Shown: positions 16,669 through 24,347 of the stretch, piece after piece
Position numbering within the stretch: position 1 is the first letter of the stretch
How the letters are laid out: every line of letters begins with the position of its first letter
Source of the DNA: an uncultured Collinsella sp.
GTDB lineage: Bacteria; Actinomycetota; Coriobacteriia; Coriobacteriales; Coriobacteriaceae
Assembly (NCBI GenBank): GCA_900543275.1
Contig: UQQL01000008.1
Location: 1 to 44,229, forward strand
DNA: 44,229 bases
Reading direction: 5' to 3'
Program-made: the position numbers and the translations under genes
Notes under the pieces: model-generated
What the model saw: only the letters and a program-made list of their open reading frames with translations
Told to the model about the DNA's origin: nothing
The model's database searches: none

Positions 16669-16753
16669 TGACGTACAGGTAATTCGTCGCATAAAATGAT
16701 GGGGAATAGTGGACGAGATTCCGGACTGAGCGGTTTTGATAGCCGATGCCGGG

Positions 16754-17000
16754 GTGGGTGCCCCCGCGCCGTGCAAAAATTGGAGTATTCTGCAACTATA
16801 GGGGGTCCGTTAATCTATTCCAGGCCAAATAAAGCCGCTCAAGAGTTATCCAAGGGCGGTAAACAGACAAGGTCTTCCTCAAATGTTGCCTAACGTTCCC
16901 GTTCGATAGCGTTTTTGTTTTTCATTTGGATTAACTTGTGGGTGCTGGAGGGCCGACCCTGCTGAATACTCGCAATTTTGCACATCGCTAGGGTACCCAC
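16754..17000. repeat. Inverted pair of a 41-bp motif in a gene-free gap
   Basis: The gap 16669-17013 has no convincing gene. It holds a motif at 16754-16794 (plus) and a related copy at 16960-17000 (minus). Both read GTGGGT(G/A)CCC, then GCG, then GTGCAAAA, TTG, GAGTATTC and GCA. Further shared words such as GTTAATC follow each. The second copy begins 13 bases beyond the stop codon of the minus-strand orphan gene. Short frames inside are not supported. Confidence 0.6.
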
Positions 17001-17013
17001 CTTGTTAGCCGGT

Positions 17014-18204
17014 CTAGCTTTCGGCCCCGAAGATTCTGCCCTCGGGCGCGAGGCTGCTTATTTGGGCAAATGATGGGCTGTCGGATTCGACAGTCTGCAT
17101 GTCATCGATTGCCGGAACTTCATTTATTGTCGGGTCATCCAGCGTGATGCCTTCGAGTGTTGCTTTTTCGAGGTCGATTCGTTGACGATCTTCGGAATCC
17201 TGGCGAAGCTGCTTCTGAATTCTCTTTTTCTCTTCTATAAACCTTCTGAGCACAAACTGTCTCAGGTCCTCTTGCATGATTTGAAAGTCTTTTGGCAGAC
17301 GCGAGGGGCGTATGCCCTCTTTCCGTTGGATCGCCTCCATGACCCTAACGAAAGCGCTGGCATGCATAAAGGAATAACGACTGACGGTGATGATTCCGTA
17401 TCCCATGGACGCAAGCGCATTCTTGCGCTCCTCATCGATGGCGCGGTCTTCTTCCGCGTCATGATAAAACCCGTTGTATTCAATGTCTGTGCGAGATTTC
17501 TTTAGATACGCATCCATAAAGAACTTTTTGCGTCTCGTGAGATTCTTTGCGGCAGCGGTGACCTGCACCTCGCAATCGGTCTCAATTCCCTTAATACCAA
17601 GCCCTCCTTCGCTTTTAGGCAGCGTTAGCATCATGACAAAGGCCGTTTCCATAGGAGACCGGCATCCGTCGCGCACACATTGAATCGCCTTTCGGGCAAG
17701 GGCCAGACCGTCGCATCTGGTAATGGAATTAAAGAACTGTTTTAACCTTTCGGTCGAGGTGAGCGCGAAACGCTCGTTATACGAGGTGGAAGAGCCGGTT
17801 CCAAGGGAGTAAGCGCCGCACAATTCAAAGTAGTACTCCACCAGTTCGCGAAAAGGGAGATAGGTGGCGGCCTGAAGTGCGCAAAGCTCAACGCCAACAA
17901 TGAAGATGCCATCTTTGAGCTCTATAAAGCGTGAGCTCGAGAATCGTTTTGACGAAACGTGGCATTGACAGTTCATTGCATAGCGCGCATTCCTGCGATC
18001 AAACACCATTACTTCGAGGCAATCATTTGCGTCAAGGGAAACATCGTGTTTGGTGAGCCATTCTGCGGCTGCGTCAAGGAGCGTTCCGGTGGGACATGAT
18101 CCGTAAATCGCGGCAGGGTTACAGGGCTCGGTGTCTTTCGTAGACGCCGAATGCGCGGCCTGGTAGACCGCTTTTGCAGTGGTATGTGACAATACGATAC
18201 TCAT
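17014..18204 (-). CDS. DUF559/Vsr-like putative nuclease, Coriobacteriia-type orphan (paralogue 1)
   Basis: 396 residues, function unknown. The N-terminal half has blocks VELCALQAATYLPFRELVEY and FELCGAYSL (about 105-140). The C-terminal half starts with SPMETAFVMM (about 188) and GGLGI, then a restriction-endonuclease-like core: FFMDAYL, TDIEYNGFYHD, DEERKNALASMGYGIITV (about 235-290). The conserved Asp, Glu, His and Arg fit a PD-(D/E)xK/Vsr-like site. A charged tail of about 90 residues follows. The same layout occurs at 26453-27502. No ribosome binding site is seen, and TATATA lies 5 bases before ATG, so the mRNA may be leaderless. The local base composition looks lower in G+C than neighbouring genes. 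Confidence 0.75.
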   Translation of the reverse strand: MSIVLSHTTAKAVYQAAHSASTKDTEPCNPAAIYGSCPTGTLLDAAAEWLTKHDVSLDANDCLEVMVFDRRNARYAMNCQCHVSSKRFSSSRFIELKDGIFIVGVELCALQAATYLPFRELVEYYFELCGAYSLGTGSSTSYNERFALTSTERLKQFFNSITRCDGLALARKAIQCVRDGCRSPMETAFVMMLTLPKSEGGLGIKGIETDCEVQVTAAAKNLTRRKKFFMDAYLKKSRTDIEYNGFYHDAEEDRAIDEERKNALASMGYGIITVSRYSFMHASAFVRVMEAIQRKEGIRPSRLPKDFQIMQEDLRQFVLRRFIEEKKRIQKQLRQDSEDRQRIDLEKATLEGITLDDPTINEVPAIDDMQTVESDSPSFAQISSLAPEGRIFGAES

Positions 18205-18553
18205 GGTATATATCGTGTCAGCTAATGCCGTGCTGATGGCGCTGAGTGGGAAAGTCGTTTTAGGGGCCTAACCAAATGCTGTCCAAAAGCTTGACGCAAT
18301 TATGGGTTGGCATGCCTAAAATCAATGTTATCGCAGCTTAGCTATAGCATATAAAAACTCAATTGCTGCACATTTGATATCGATGCATCACCATCCGACA
18401 ACGAATTACGTGTCGGGAATTGGCCGAAATCGTTCAAAATGAGGGTTCAGAATTTGTGATGGCAGATCTATCTGTGGAACGTAGGGCGGCCCCGCTGCGG
18501 TGTTTCCCGCTGCGAGGCCGCTCGTGAGCAAGTAGTGTTTGTCGCAGGCGTTG
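18205..18553. other. Gene-free gap with A+T-rich and repeat-like sequence
   Basis: 349 bases without a convincing gene. 18290-18400 is A+T-rich and may hold promoters for the orphan gene. 18406-18490 reads, on the minus strand, as a frame tail ending in RFRPIPDT; I recall similar tails in Coriobacteriia annotations, so it may be a conserved intergenic element. GCGGCC/GGCCGC arms near 18486-18527 could form a hairpin after the exonuclease gene but lack a T tract. Confidence 0.4.
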
Positions 18554-19522
18554 CTATTTCGCGAATAGGTTCTTGAGGTTGAACTCGGCCTGTACCGTGC
18601 GGAGCATGAGGTCGGTGTCGTCCAGACCCAGATGCTGCTCGTTGGCGTCGGGCGCGAGGGTGCCGCGACGGCGTGCCCAGTTCTCGAGCGCGGCGGGGGC
18701 GGACTCGCGGGGGAGCGAGCGCACGTCGGCGTCCAGGCTGCGGCAGATCTGGCGCGAGTCGATGACGATGATCTTGCCGGCGCGGCGTGCCTCGGCGTAG
18801 CCGTCCAGGTGGATCTTGAACCAGCTGTCCTCAAAGGCGGCGTTGTGTGCCATGTACGGGTACTTCTTCATAAGCTTGAGCAGCTGCTTTTGCAGCTCTT
18901 TGTTCTCGCGGAACGGCTTTTTGCCGTCGATGTCGTCCCAGGTGATGTGGTGGATATTCGACAACGGCACATCCTCGCCGCGGTAGATGTCGGGCAGGCC
19001 GCAGTAGTGTGCCTCGGCGTCATGCGGGACGGCGTCGCTGGTGAGCTCCATGATCTCCCAGCCCACGTTGATGATATAGCCGCGCTCGGGTGCACGTCCG
19101 GTGGTCTCGATGTCGATACCGAGCACGGTGCCCTGGATGGGCTTGCGGGCGTAGGCCACGCCGAGCGCGTCGCGGTCGCCGCGGATTTCGCGCATAACGG
19201 ACGCGGCGGTGCGCTTTTGCATCTTGCCGATGGCGGCGCAGGTGTCGGCATCGGACAGGCCGCGCGAGAGCGTCGCGGGCGTCACGTTGCGCAGACGCGC
19301 CTCGCCAATCTGGTCGCACAGGTCGCGGTTGCGGTCGGCCAGGTCGCGCACGGTGGCAAAGTCGAAGCCGGGGTCGCCCTCGGCGGTAAAGTACTCGGTC
19401 TCGAGCACCTTGAGGGCCTCCTCGCCCTTCTGGCGCTCGGACTCCATGGCGCCGTGGTCGCCGTAGATAAACATGGGGATAAACGGCTGGCGCTCGTATT
19501 CGAGTGCTTGCGATACGTTCAT
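18554..19522 (-). CDS. DnaQ-like 3'-5' exonuclease domain protein
   Basis: 322 residues. The C-terminal half is a DEDD exonuclease: ExoI GIDIETTG (about residue 134), ExoII AHNAAFEDSWF (about 225) and ExoIII HLGLDDTDLM (about 297). The His five residues before the last Asp makes it the DEDDh subclass (RNase T/DnaQ). The N-terminal about 125 residues are a helical region I do not recognise. It may act in DNA proofreading-type or RNA trimming reactions; no polymerase is adjacent. AAGGAGTAGC precedes the ATG at 19522. Confidence 0.85.
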   Translation of the reverse strand: MNVSQALEYERQPFIPMFIYGDHGAMESERQKGEEALKVLETEYFTAEGDPGFDFATVRDLADRNRDLCDQIGEARLRNVTPATLSRGLSDADTCAAIGKMQKRTAASVMREIRGDRDALGVAYARKPIQGTVLGIDIETTGRAPERGYIINVGWEIMELTSDAVPHDAEAHYCGLPDIYRGEDVPLSNIHHITWDDIDGKKPFRENKELQKQLLKLMKKYPYMAHNAAFEDSWFKIHLDGYAEARRAGKIIVIDSRQICRSLDADVRSLPRESAPAALENWARRRGTLAPDANEQHLGLDDTDLMLRTVQAEFNLKNLFAK

Positions 19523-19603
19523 ATGCTACTCCTTGGACGGGCCGCGTTGTGCGGCTCGAGGTTACTGAGTTATGGCGAGATGATAGTTTACCATAGGCAA
19601 CTA

Positions 19604-19631
19604 TTGGCACCGCGCCCGGGACAACTACAAT
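19604..19631 (+). promoter_or_regulatory. Promoter of the ArsP_2-type transporter gene
   Basis: TTGGCA (19604-19609) and TACAAT (19626-19631) are spaced 16 bp apart, 62 bases upstream of the start codon. Confidence 0.5.
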
Positions 19632-19693
19632 ACCCTAGTTGACCGCTAGGACTTTTACAATGCTGCCGAAAGACACGAAAGGTTCCATCCGTC

Positions 19694-20782
19694 ATGGATT
19701 TACTGATTGATATTCTGCTCGACGCCGGCAAGGACACGCTGTCGCTGGTGCCGTTTTTGTTGGTGACGTATCTTGCTCTCGAGACACTTGAGCACGTTGC
19801 GGGCGACCGCGTCAACGGCGCTATCAAGCGCGCCGGCGCTGCGGGTCCCGTGGTTGGCTCGCTGCTGGGCATGGTGCCGCAGTGCGGATTTTCGGCCATG
19901 GCAGCAACGCTGTACGCCGGCCGTGTCGTGACCTTGGGCACGTTGGTGGCGGTGTTCCTTTCGACCTCCGATGAGATGCTGCCGCTGTTGCTTGCCGAGC
20001 AGGTTCCCGTGCAGACTATGGCGATGCTTTTGGCTTCGAAAGCGCTGATCGCACTGGTCACGGGTTTTATCGTGGACGCTGCCATTCGCGGCCTGCGCCG
20101 TAACGCCCGCGCGCACGCGGCGATTCGCCGTACCGTGCTGGGAACCGCGGCCAACCCGGCCCACGTGAACTGCGCGCACGACGACCACAGCGGCGGTGAC
20201 ATCATCGACGAGGTGGCCGAGGCAGGCGTGAGCGCCGACCACATCCACGAGCTGTGCGAGCGCGACCATTGCGGTTGTGATGAAGACGAGGACGAGCACG
20301 AACACGGACATGGCCACGATCACGGTCATGAGGGCGAACATGAACACCATGATGGTCACGGTCACTCTCACTCCCACGAAGGGACGCCTGTCCTGTCGAT
20401 CATCCGCAGTGCGATCTCGCACACCGTGCAGGTCTCGGTATTCATTTTTCTGGTGACGCTGATTCTGGTCGCCGTGCTCGAGACGTTCGGCGAGTCCGCG
20501 ATCGAGCAGTTCCTGCGCGGCAACGAGACACTCGCTGTCCTGGGTTCGGCGCTTGTCGGGCTGATTCCCAATTGCTCGGCGAGCGTGGTCATTACACAGC
20601 TGTATCTGGAAGGCGCGCTGCAACTGGCGCCGATGCTCGCCGGCACGCTCATTTCCGCCGGCGTGGGTTATCTGGTGCTGTTCCGCACCAACCGCAGCGC
20701 CCGCGAAAATGCCGTGTTCCTGATCATGATGTACGTCATCGGCGCTGGCTGGGGCCTCATCCTCTCCGCCGTTGGCCTCTAA
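19694..20782 (+). CDS. ArsP_2-family membrane transporter (putative Mn transporter) with His-rich loop
   Basis: 362 residues, two hydrophobic halves. The first (about 1-130) has GSLLGMVPQCGFSAMAATLYAGR and the second (about 240-362) has a matching SALVGLIPNCSASVVITQLYLEG, showing internal duplication of a P-x-C motif. Between them is a cytosolic loop (about 155-235) extremely rich in His and Asp/Glu (HEHGHGHDHGHEGEHEHHDG), a likely metal sensor or buffer. The family is annotated as putative manganese or arsenic-related permease; the true substrate is unproven. Own promoter upstream, terminator downstream. A DtxR/MntR-type regulator exists 6 kb away, but no shared operator was found. Confidence 0.82.
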   Translation: MDLLIDILLDAGKDTLSLVPFLLVTYLALETLEHVAGDRVNGAIKRAGAAGPVVGSLLGMVPQCGFSAMAATLYAGRVVTLGTLVAVFLSTSDEMLPLLLAEQVPVQTMAMLLASKALIALVTGFIVDAAIRGLRRNARAHAAIRRTVLGTAANPAHVNCAHDDHSGGDIIDEVAEAGVSADHIHELCERDHCGCDEDEDEHEHGHGHDHGHEGEHEHHDGHGHSHSHEGTPVLSIIRSAISHTVQVSVFIFLVTLILVAVLETFGESAIEQFLRGNETLAVLGSALVGLIPNCSASVVITQLYLEGALQLAPMLAGTLISAGVGYLVLFRTNRSARENAVFLIMMYVIGAGWGLILSAVGL

Positions 20783-20790
20783 GTAGGCCT

Positions 20791-20866
20791 AAAAAATGGG
20801 CTTCAAATAGCCATGCTCAGCGCCTGCGCAATGCGGCGACGCATGGCATTTTGAAGCCCGTTTTTT
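20791..20866. terminator. Terminator after the ArsP_2-type gene
   Basis: AAAAAATGGGCTTCAAA (20791-20807) pairs with TTTGAAGCCCGTTTTTT (20850-20866), with one G-U pair. The A and T runs allow action on both strands. Confidence 0.85.
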
Positions 20867-20908
20867 GTTGAGCCATGGATTCCGAGCGCTCACACCGCTC
20901 AAAACAAA

Positions 20909-20944
20909 AAGGTAGATTTTAGGCATGTCTCAAAAATCTACCTT
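20909..20944 (-). terminator. Terminator of the YaiI/YqxD gene
   Basis: AAGGTAGATTTT (20909-20920) and AAAATCTACCTT (20933-20944) form a perfect 12-bp stem immediately beyond the minus-strand stop, with a T run on that strand. Confidence 0.75.
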
Positions 20945-20946
20945 GG

Positions 20947-21429
20947 TTAGTGCAGCAACTCGGTGAGGTTGCGTTTAAAGCGGGCGCGGTCTTCGCTGGT
21001 AAATGCTGCCGGACCGCGAGTGCGTCCGCCGGCGCGGCGTACCTTCTTTTCCTCGTGGCGAATAAACAGCTGCATGTCGATAGTCGCCTTGTCGTACACG
21101 CGCCCGCGCACACCGATGGCGGCGGCATCGCGCCCGAGCACCATGCTCGCCAAGCCAATGTCCTGCGTCACGACCACGTCGCCCGCCTGCAGGCGTTCGA
21201 CAATGGCAAAGTCGGCGCTGTCGGCGCCCACGCTCACGTCGAGCGTCGTGACCCAAAAGCCGCGTCGCGCGTGCTCGGCATCGCGCGGGTCGTCGCGGCG
21301 AATGTGCCGTTCCAGGTTTTGCGTGCTGTTGCCGGCGATAACAACGGCGACGCCCGCCCGCCGCGCGCAGTCAATCGACTCGCGCGTGACCGGGCAGGCG
21401 TCGGCATCAATAAAGAGCGTCTTTGGCAT
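20947..21429 (-). CDS. YaiI/YqxD family protein (UPF0178, DUF188)
   Basis: 160 residues, close to the family norm of about 150. Begins MPKTLFIDADACPV, the family hallmark, followed by VVTQDIGLASMVL (about 87-99) and a C-terminal GGRTRGPAAFTSEDRARF. The fold resembles PIN/NYN-like nucleases with Asp-rich sites, but no function is established. Its ATG directly abuts the TAG stop of the upstream HdeD-like gene (TAGATG), implying translational coupling. Confidence 0.93.
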   Translation of the reverse strand: MPKTLFIDADACPVTRESIDCARRAGVAVVIAGNSTQNLERHIRRDDPRDAEHARRGFWVTTLDVSVGADSADFAIVERLQAGDVVVTQDIGLASMVLGRDAAAIGVRGRVYDKATIDMQLFIRHEEKKVRRAGGRTRGPAAFTSEDRARFKRNLTELLH

Positions 21430-22032
21430 CTAGCGCACCAGTTTGCCAAACTGAATGGCGCGAACAATGAGCGTCACGCCAAACACCAGCAGCGCGGCAC
21501 CGCTAAAGATGACGAGCATCTTGGCCGACCACAGCGGATAGATAAACACGAACATGCCGGCGATGATGGAAAGTGCGCCGCTCAGGATAGCGAGGGCGCG
21601 GTTGGACGAAAGCTCGGACTCCAGAATGGACATGACACCTTCGACAATCCAGCCAAAGCCGGCCACGATAACCACCATCGTGGTGAGCGTCGCGGTCGAG
21701 AAGGCCTGGTTGCGCAGGATTATGACGCCGCCCAAGATAATGAGTAGGTTGGAGATGATGCTCGTCACGCGCCAGCCGGTGGGCAGCAGCGGCTCAAAAA
21801 TGGCAGTGAATAGTCTGATGGCAGCAGTGATTACAAAGTAAAAACCCAGGACAGTCGTCAAAAAGACGAGGGACTTGGCAGGTGCAAAAAGCAGCGCGAT
21901 ACCAGCAATGAGTGCTAAGACGCCCGTGATGGCGTAGATCCAGCGTACGGCCTTGACGGCTTTGCCCGCCATGCTTTTCTCGTCAAATCCAAACTGGCTC
22001 GATTTTTGATCATCGTTCTTAAAGATGCCCAT
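21430..22032 (-). CDS. HdeD/DUF308-family membrane protein
   Basis: 200 residues. A charged N-terminus of about 30 residues is followed by six hydrophobic segments (WIYAITGVLALIAGIALLF..., FYFVITAAIRLF, ISNLLIILGGVIIL, MVVIVAGFGWIVEGV, LAILSGALSIIAGMFVF, LVIFSGAALLVFGVTLI), the DUF308 repeat arrangement of HdeD. HdeD is linked to acid resistance in Escherichia, but the function here is unknown. I chose the ATG at 22032 because AAAGGAGACTT precedes it; the longer frame to 22158 adds a low-complexity leader without a ribosome binding site. Confidence 0.88.
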   Translation of the reverse strand: MGIFKNDDQKSSQFGFDEKSMAGKAVKAVRWIYAITGVLALIAGIALLFAPAKSLVFLTTVLGFYFVITAAIRLFTAIFEPLLPTGWRVTSIISNLLIILGGVIILRNQAFSTATLTTMVVIVAGFGWIVEGVMSILESELSSNRALAILSGALSIIAGMFVFIYPLWSAKMLVIFSGAALLVFGVTLIVRAIQFGKLVR

Positions 22033-22219
22033 AAGTCTCCTTTCCGTGCGGCGTAAGCCTTGATCGTTACAACCAGTATCCCCTAAGGGCGCTGACGTAT
22101 GGGTCGGGGAGGGCGAAACGTAACCCAAAGGCCCCGAATTGTTTCCGTTGTTCCCCACGTCGCGATTTTCTATTCAACAGGTGTAGAACATTGCAGCCCT
22201 GTTCGTTATTGCCTACGTT

Positions 22220-22238
22220 TTAGGTTAGATTTTCCTAA
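22220..22238. promoter_or_regulatory. DtxR/IdeR-like iron box upstream of the nitroreductase
   Basis: TTAGGTTAGATTTTCCTAA matches the 19-bp DtxR/IdeR consensus TTAGGTTAGSCTAACCTAA at about 14 of 19 positions, including the complete first half-site and CCTAA at the end. It lies 29 bases upstream of the start codon. Confidence 0.5.
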
Positions 22239-22266
22239 GGACAATTGGCTTGTATTGGGGGTCCCT

Positions 22267-22938
22267 ATGAACGAAGCAGTTCCCGAGGCACCGTCGAGTG
22301 TCGAATCGATGGCAAAGCAAGGTTGCGAAAAGCTTGGCCTGGACACGTTTGACGCGCTGGTCCGCCGCGCCCGTACGTGCCGCCGTTTTGACGAGTCCAT
22401 GCGCGTGCCGCGCGAGTTTTTGCTCGAGCTGGCGGAACTGGCGCACCTGGCTCCCTGCGGCGCCAATGCTCAGCGTCTGCGTTTTCATGTGGTGAGCGGT
22501 GCCGAGGATTGCGCGCGTGTATTTGATGAGCTTGCATGGGCCGGCGCGCTTAAGGATTGGTCGGGTCCTGCCGAGGGCGAGCGTCCGACCGGCTACATCG
22601 CGATTCTTGCCGAGCGCGCTGTTCCGGGTAAGCCCGCCGCGCCCATCACCGAGGTCGACACGGGCATTGCCGCGCAGACGATGATGCTCGCCGCTCGCAG
22701 CGCCACGCCCGAGGTGGCAGCCTGCATGTTCAAGGCCTTTACGCCCCACGCGATCGATGCTATGGGGCTCGATAACGACAAGTATGAGCTCAAGCTGATC
22801 ATGGCTTTTGGCGTGCCGGCCGAGACGCAGATGATCGATGCGATCGATTCCAACCCCGACGGCTCAATTAATTACTGGCGTGACGATGCGCAGGTGCACC
22901 ACGTACCCAAGCGCCCGCTCGCCGACGTGCTGGTGTAG
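22267..22938 (+). CDS. Nitroreductase family protein
   Basis: 223 residues, FMN-dependent NAD(P)H oxidoreductase family. Typical blocks: the opening RRARTCRRFDE (about 36-46, FMN phosphate-binding Arg), a PCGANAQRLRFHVV segment (about 66-79; usually SPSxxNxQpw), and GIAAQTMMLAARS (about 138) with a late AFGVPAE. This is the small, compact class found in gut anaerobes; substrate unknown. GTATTGGGGG lies close upstream of ATG 22267, and an iron-box-like palindrome lies just before that. A frame extending to 22099 lacks support. Followed by repeat R1 copy 2. Confidence 0.85.
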   Translation: MNEAVPEAPSSVESMAKQGCEKLGLDTFDALVRRARTCRRFDESMRVPREFLLELAELAHLAPCGANAQRLRFHVVSGAEDCARVFDELAWAGALKDWSGPAEGERPTGYIAILAERAVPGKPAAPITEVDTGIAAQTMMLAARSATPEVAACMFKAFTPHAIDAMGLDNDKYELKLIMAFGVPAETQMIDAIDSNPDGSINYWRDDAQVHHVPKRPLADVLV

Positions 22939-22968
22939 CTGAGCGTCACCGCGGCGTGATCAGACGGT

Positions 22969-23005
22969 AAACCACCACAAAGGTGCCTGTCCCCTTTGTG
23001 GTGGT
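22969..23005 (+). repeat. Palindromic repeat family R1, copy 2
   Basis: ACCACCACAAAGG (22971-22983), loop TGCCTGTCC, complement 22993-23005. It begins 30 bases after the nitroreductase stop and ends only 15 bases before the next start codon. The trailing T run of the other copies is lost here. Confidence 0.88.
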
Positions 23006-23020
23006 ACGAGGGGAGAGCGT

Positions 23021-23563
23021 GTGGCAGATCTGTATTTGGTGCGGCATGGGCAGACTGAGCTCAATGTGCAGAGCATTTTGCAGGGCTGGCACGATTCGCC
23101 GCTTACGGCGCGCGGGCGCGAGCAGGCGCTGACGGCGCGTACGGCGTTTGCGGCGCGTGGCGTGGCCTTTGATCATGTGTATTCCTCGCCGTTGGGCCGG
23201 GCGCGGCATACGGCCGAGCTTATCGTTGGCGAGGGCCGTTCCATTGAGCTGGTCGATGACCTGCGTGAGTGGCATTTTGGCTCGCTGGAGGGCACATCAA
23301 ATCGCGAGATGCCGCCGCAGCCCTGGGGCGATTATCCGGTGGCCTTTGGCGGCGAGTCGGAAGTGCAGCTTCAGTCGCGCATGGTCGCGGCGCTGTCCCG
23401 TATTATGGCCCGGCCGCAGCACGACTGCGTGCTGGCGGTTTCCCACGGCTCAGCCTGCCAGGAGTTTCTTGAGTATGTGACTGGCGGGGGAGAGCTACCC
23501 GACAACGGTGCCGTGCTTCATTTTGGCTATTGCGACGGGGCGTTTTCGCTCTTGGGTTGGTAA
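23021..23563 (+). CDS. Histidine phosphatase family protein (phosphoglycerate mutase-like), tandem copy 1
   Basis: 180 residues. YLVRHGQTELN (about 5-15) carries the phosphohistidine RHG motif, SSPLGRARHTAEL (about 57-69) the second conserved Arg, and AVSHGSACQEFL (about 143-154) the second catalytic His. Acts on an undetermined phosphate ester. Starts with GTG 23021 after GAGGGGAG. Followed 17 bases later by a homologous gene with which it is surely co-transcribed. Confidence 0.9.
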   Translation: MADLYLVRHGQTELNVQSILQGWHDSPLTARGREQALTARTAFAARGVAFDHVYSSPLGRARHTAELIVGEGRSIELVDDLREWHFGSLEGTSNREMPPQPWGDYPVAFGGESEVQLQSRMVAALSRIMARPQHDCVLAVSHGSACQEFLEYVTGGGELPDNGAVLHFGYCDGAFSLLGW

Positions 23564-23580
23564 CGAACGAAAGGACCCCT

Positions 23581-24216
23581 ATGAATAAAGATCTGTATCT
23601 GGTCCGTCATGGACAGACGATATTCAACCTTAAGCGTATCATTCAGGGGTGGAGTGACTCGCCGCTTACGCAGTTGGGTTGCGACCAGGCGGCGCGCGCC
23701 GGCATGTTTTTACGTGCGCGCGGCATTGAGCCCGATCATGCCTACACCTCTACGCTTCATCGCACCGAGCAGACTATCGCCAACTTGTGGCCGGGCTTGG
23801 CGTACGAGCGCCTGGACGGCCTGCGTGAGTGGTTCTTTGGCGACTTTGAGGCCGAGCGCGTGATGCTCATGCCCGAGCGCCCGTGGCGCGATTTCTATCG
23901 CCAGTTTGGCGGCGAGGGTCAGGTGCAGGTGCGTGAGCGCATGGTGACGACGCTGACCGAGCTCATGCGACGCCCGGACCACGAGTGCGTCCTTGCGGTG
24001 AGCCACGGATCGGCCATCAAGGAGTTTTTGGACCACGTGAGGGGAGCGGCGGCCGACGAGCGCGAGCGCGTGCCGGGCAACTGCTCGGTGCTGCATTTCG
24101 TGTTTGACGACGAGGCCGGTACGTTTGAGTTGGTCGAAGTCTTTACGCAGGAGGATTACGCGCGCGAGCTGGGGCTTGAACCGCTTGTAGCGGCAGTAGG
24201 CCCGCAGCGCGGGTAG
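23581..24216 (+). CDS. Histidine phosphatase family protein, tandem copy 2
   Basis: 211 residues, homologous to the preceding gene along its length: LYLVRHGQTIFN (about 4-15), YTSTLHRTEQTI (about 57-68), LREWFFGDFEAE (about 82-93) and AVSHGSAIKEFLDHV (about 140-154). It has an extra C-terminal tail (VEVFTQEDYARELGLEPL) missing from copy 1. A tandem duplication with divergence is the simplest reading. ATG 23581 follows AAAGGACCCC. Confidence 0.9.
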   Translation: MNKDLYLVRHGQTIFNLKRIIQGWSDSPLTQLGCDQAARAGMFLRARGIEPDHAYTSTLHRTEQTIANLWPGLAYERLDGLREWFFGDFEAERVMLMPERPWRDFYRQFGGEGQVQVRERMVTTLTELMRRPDHECVLAVSHGSAIKEFLDHVRGAAADERERVPGNCSVLHFVFDDEAGTFELVEVFTQEDYARELGLEPLVAAVGPQRG

Positions 24217-24261
24217 CGCTGGCGTTGCGGCGCGGTTTGCCGGCGAAATTGTTTGATGCGA

Positions 24262-24312
24262 AAGGGGCGGGGATGCATGCACGGGCATTGCATCCCCGCC
24301 CCTTGTTTGTTT
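24262..24312. terminator. Terminator after the histidine phosphatases
   Basis: AAGGGGCGGGGATGCA (24262-24277) and its perfect complement (24289-24304) form a 16-bp stem followed by GTTTGTTT. It separates convergent genes. Confidence 0.85.
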
Positions 24313-24347
24313 GGATGCTGGGTTTTCCAGCTTAGCGTTTGAGTTCG

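Noticed and set aside
16696..16893. 65-residue frame in the gap next to the orphan nuclease gene
   Set aside because: It crosses the inverted motif copy, has no ribosome binding site, and the related copy has indels that break the same frame.
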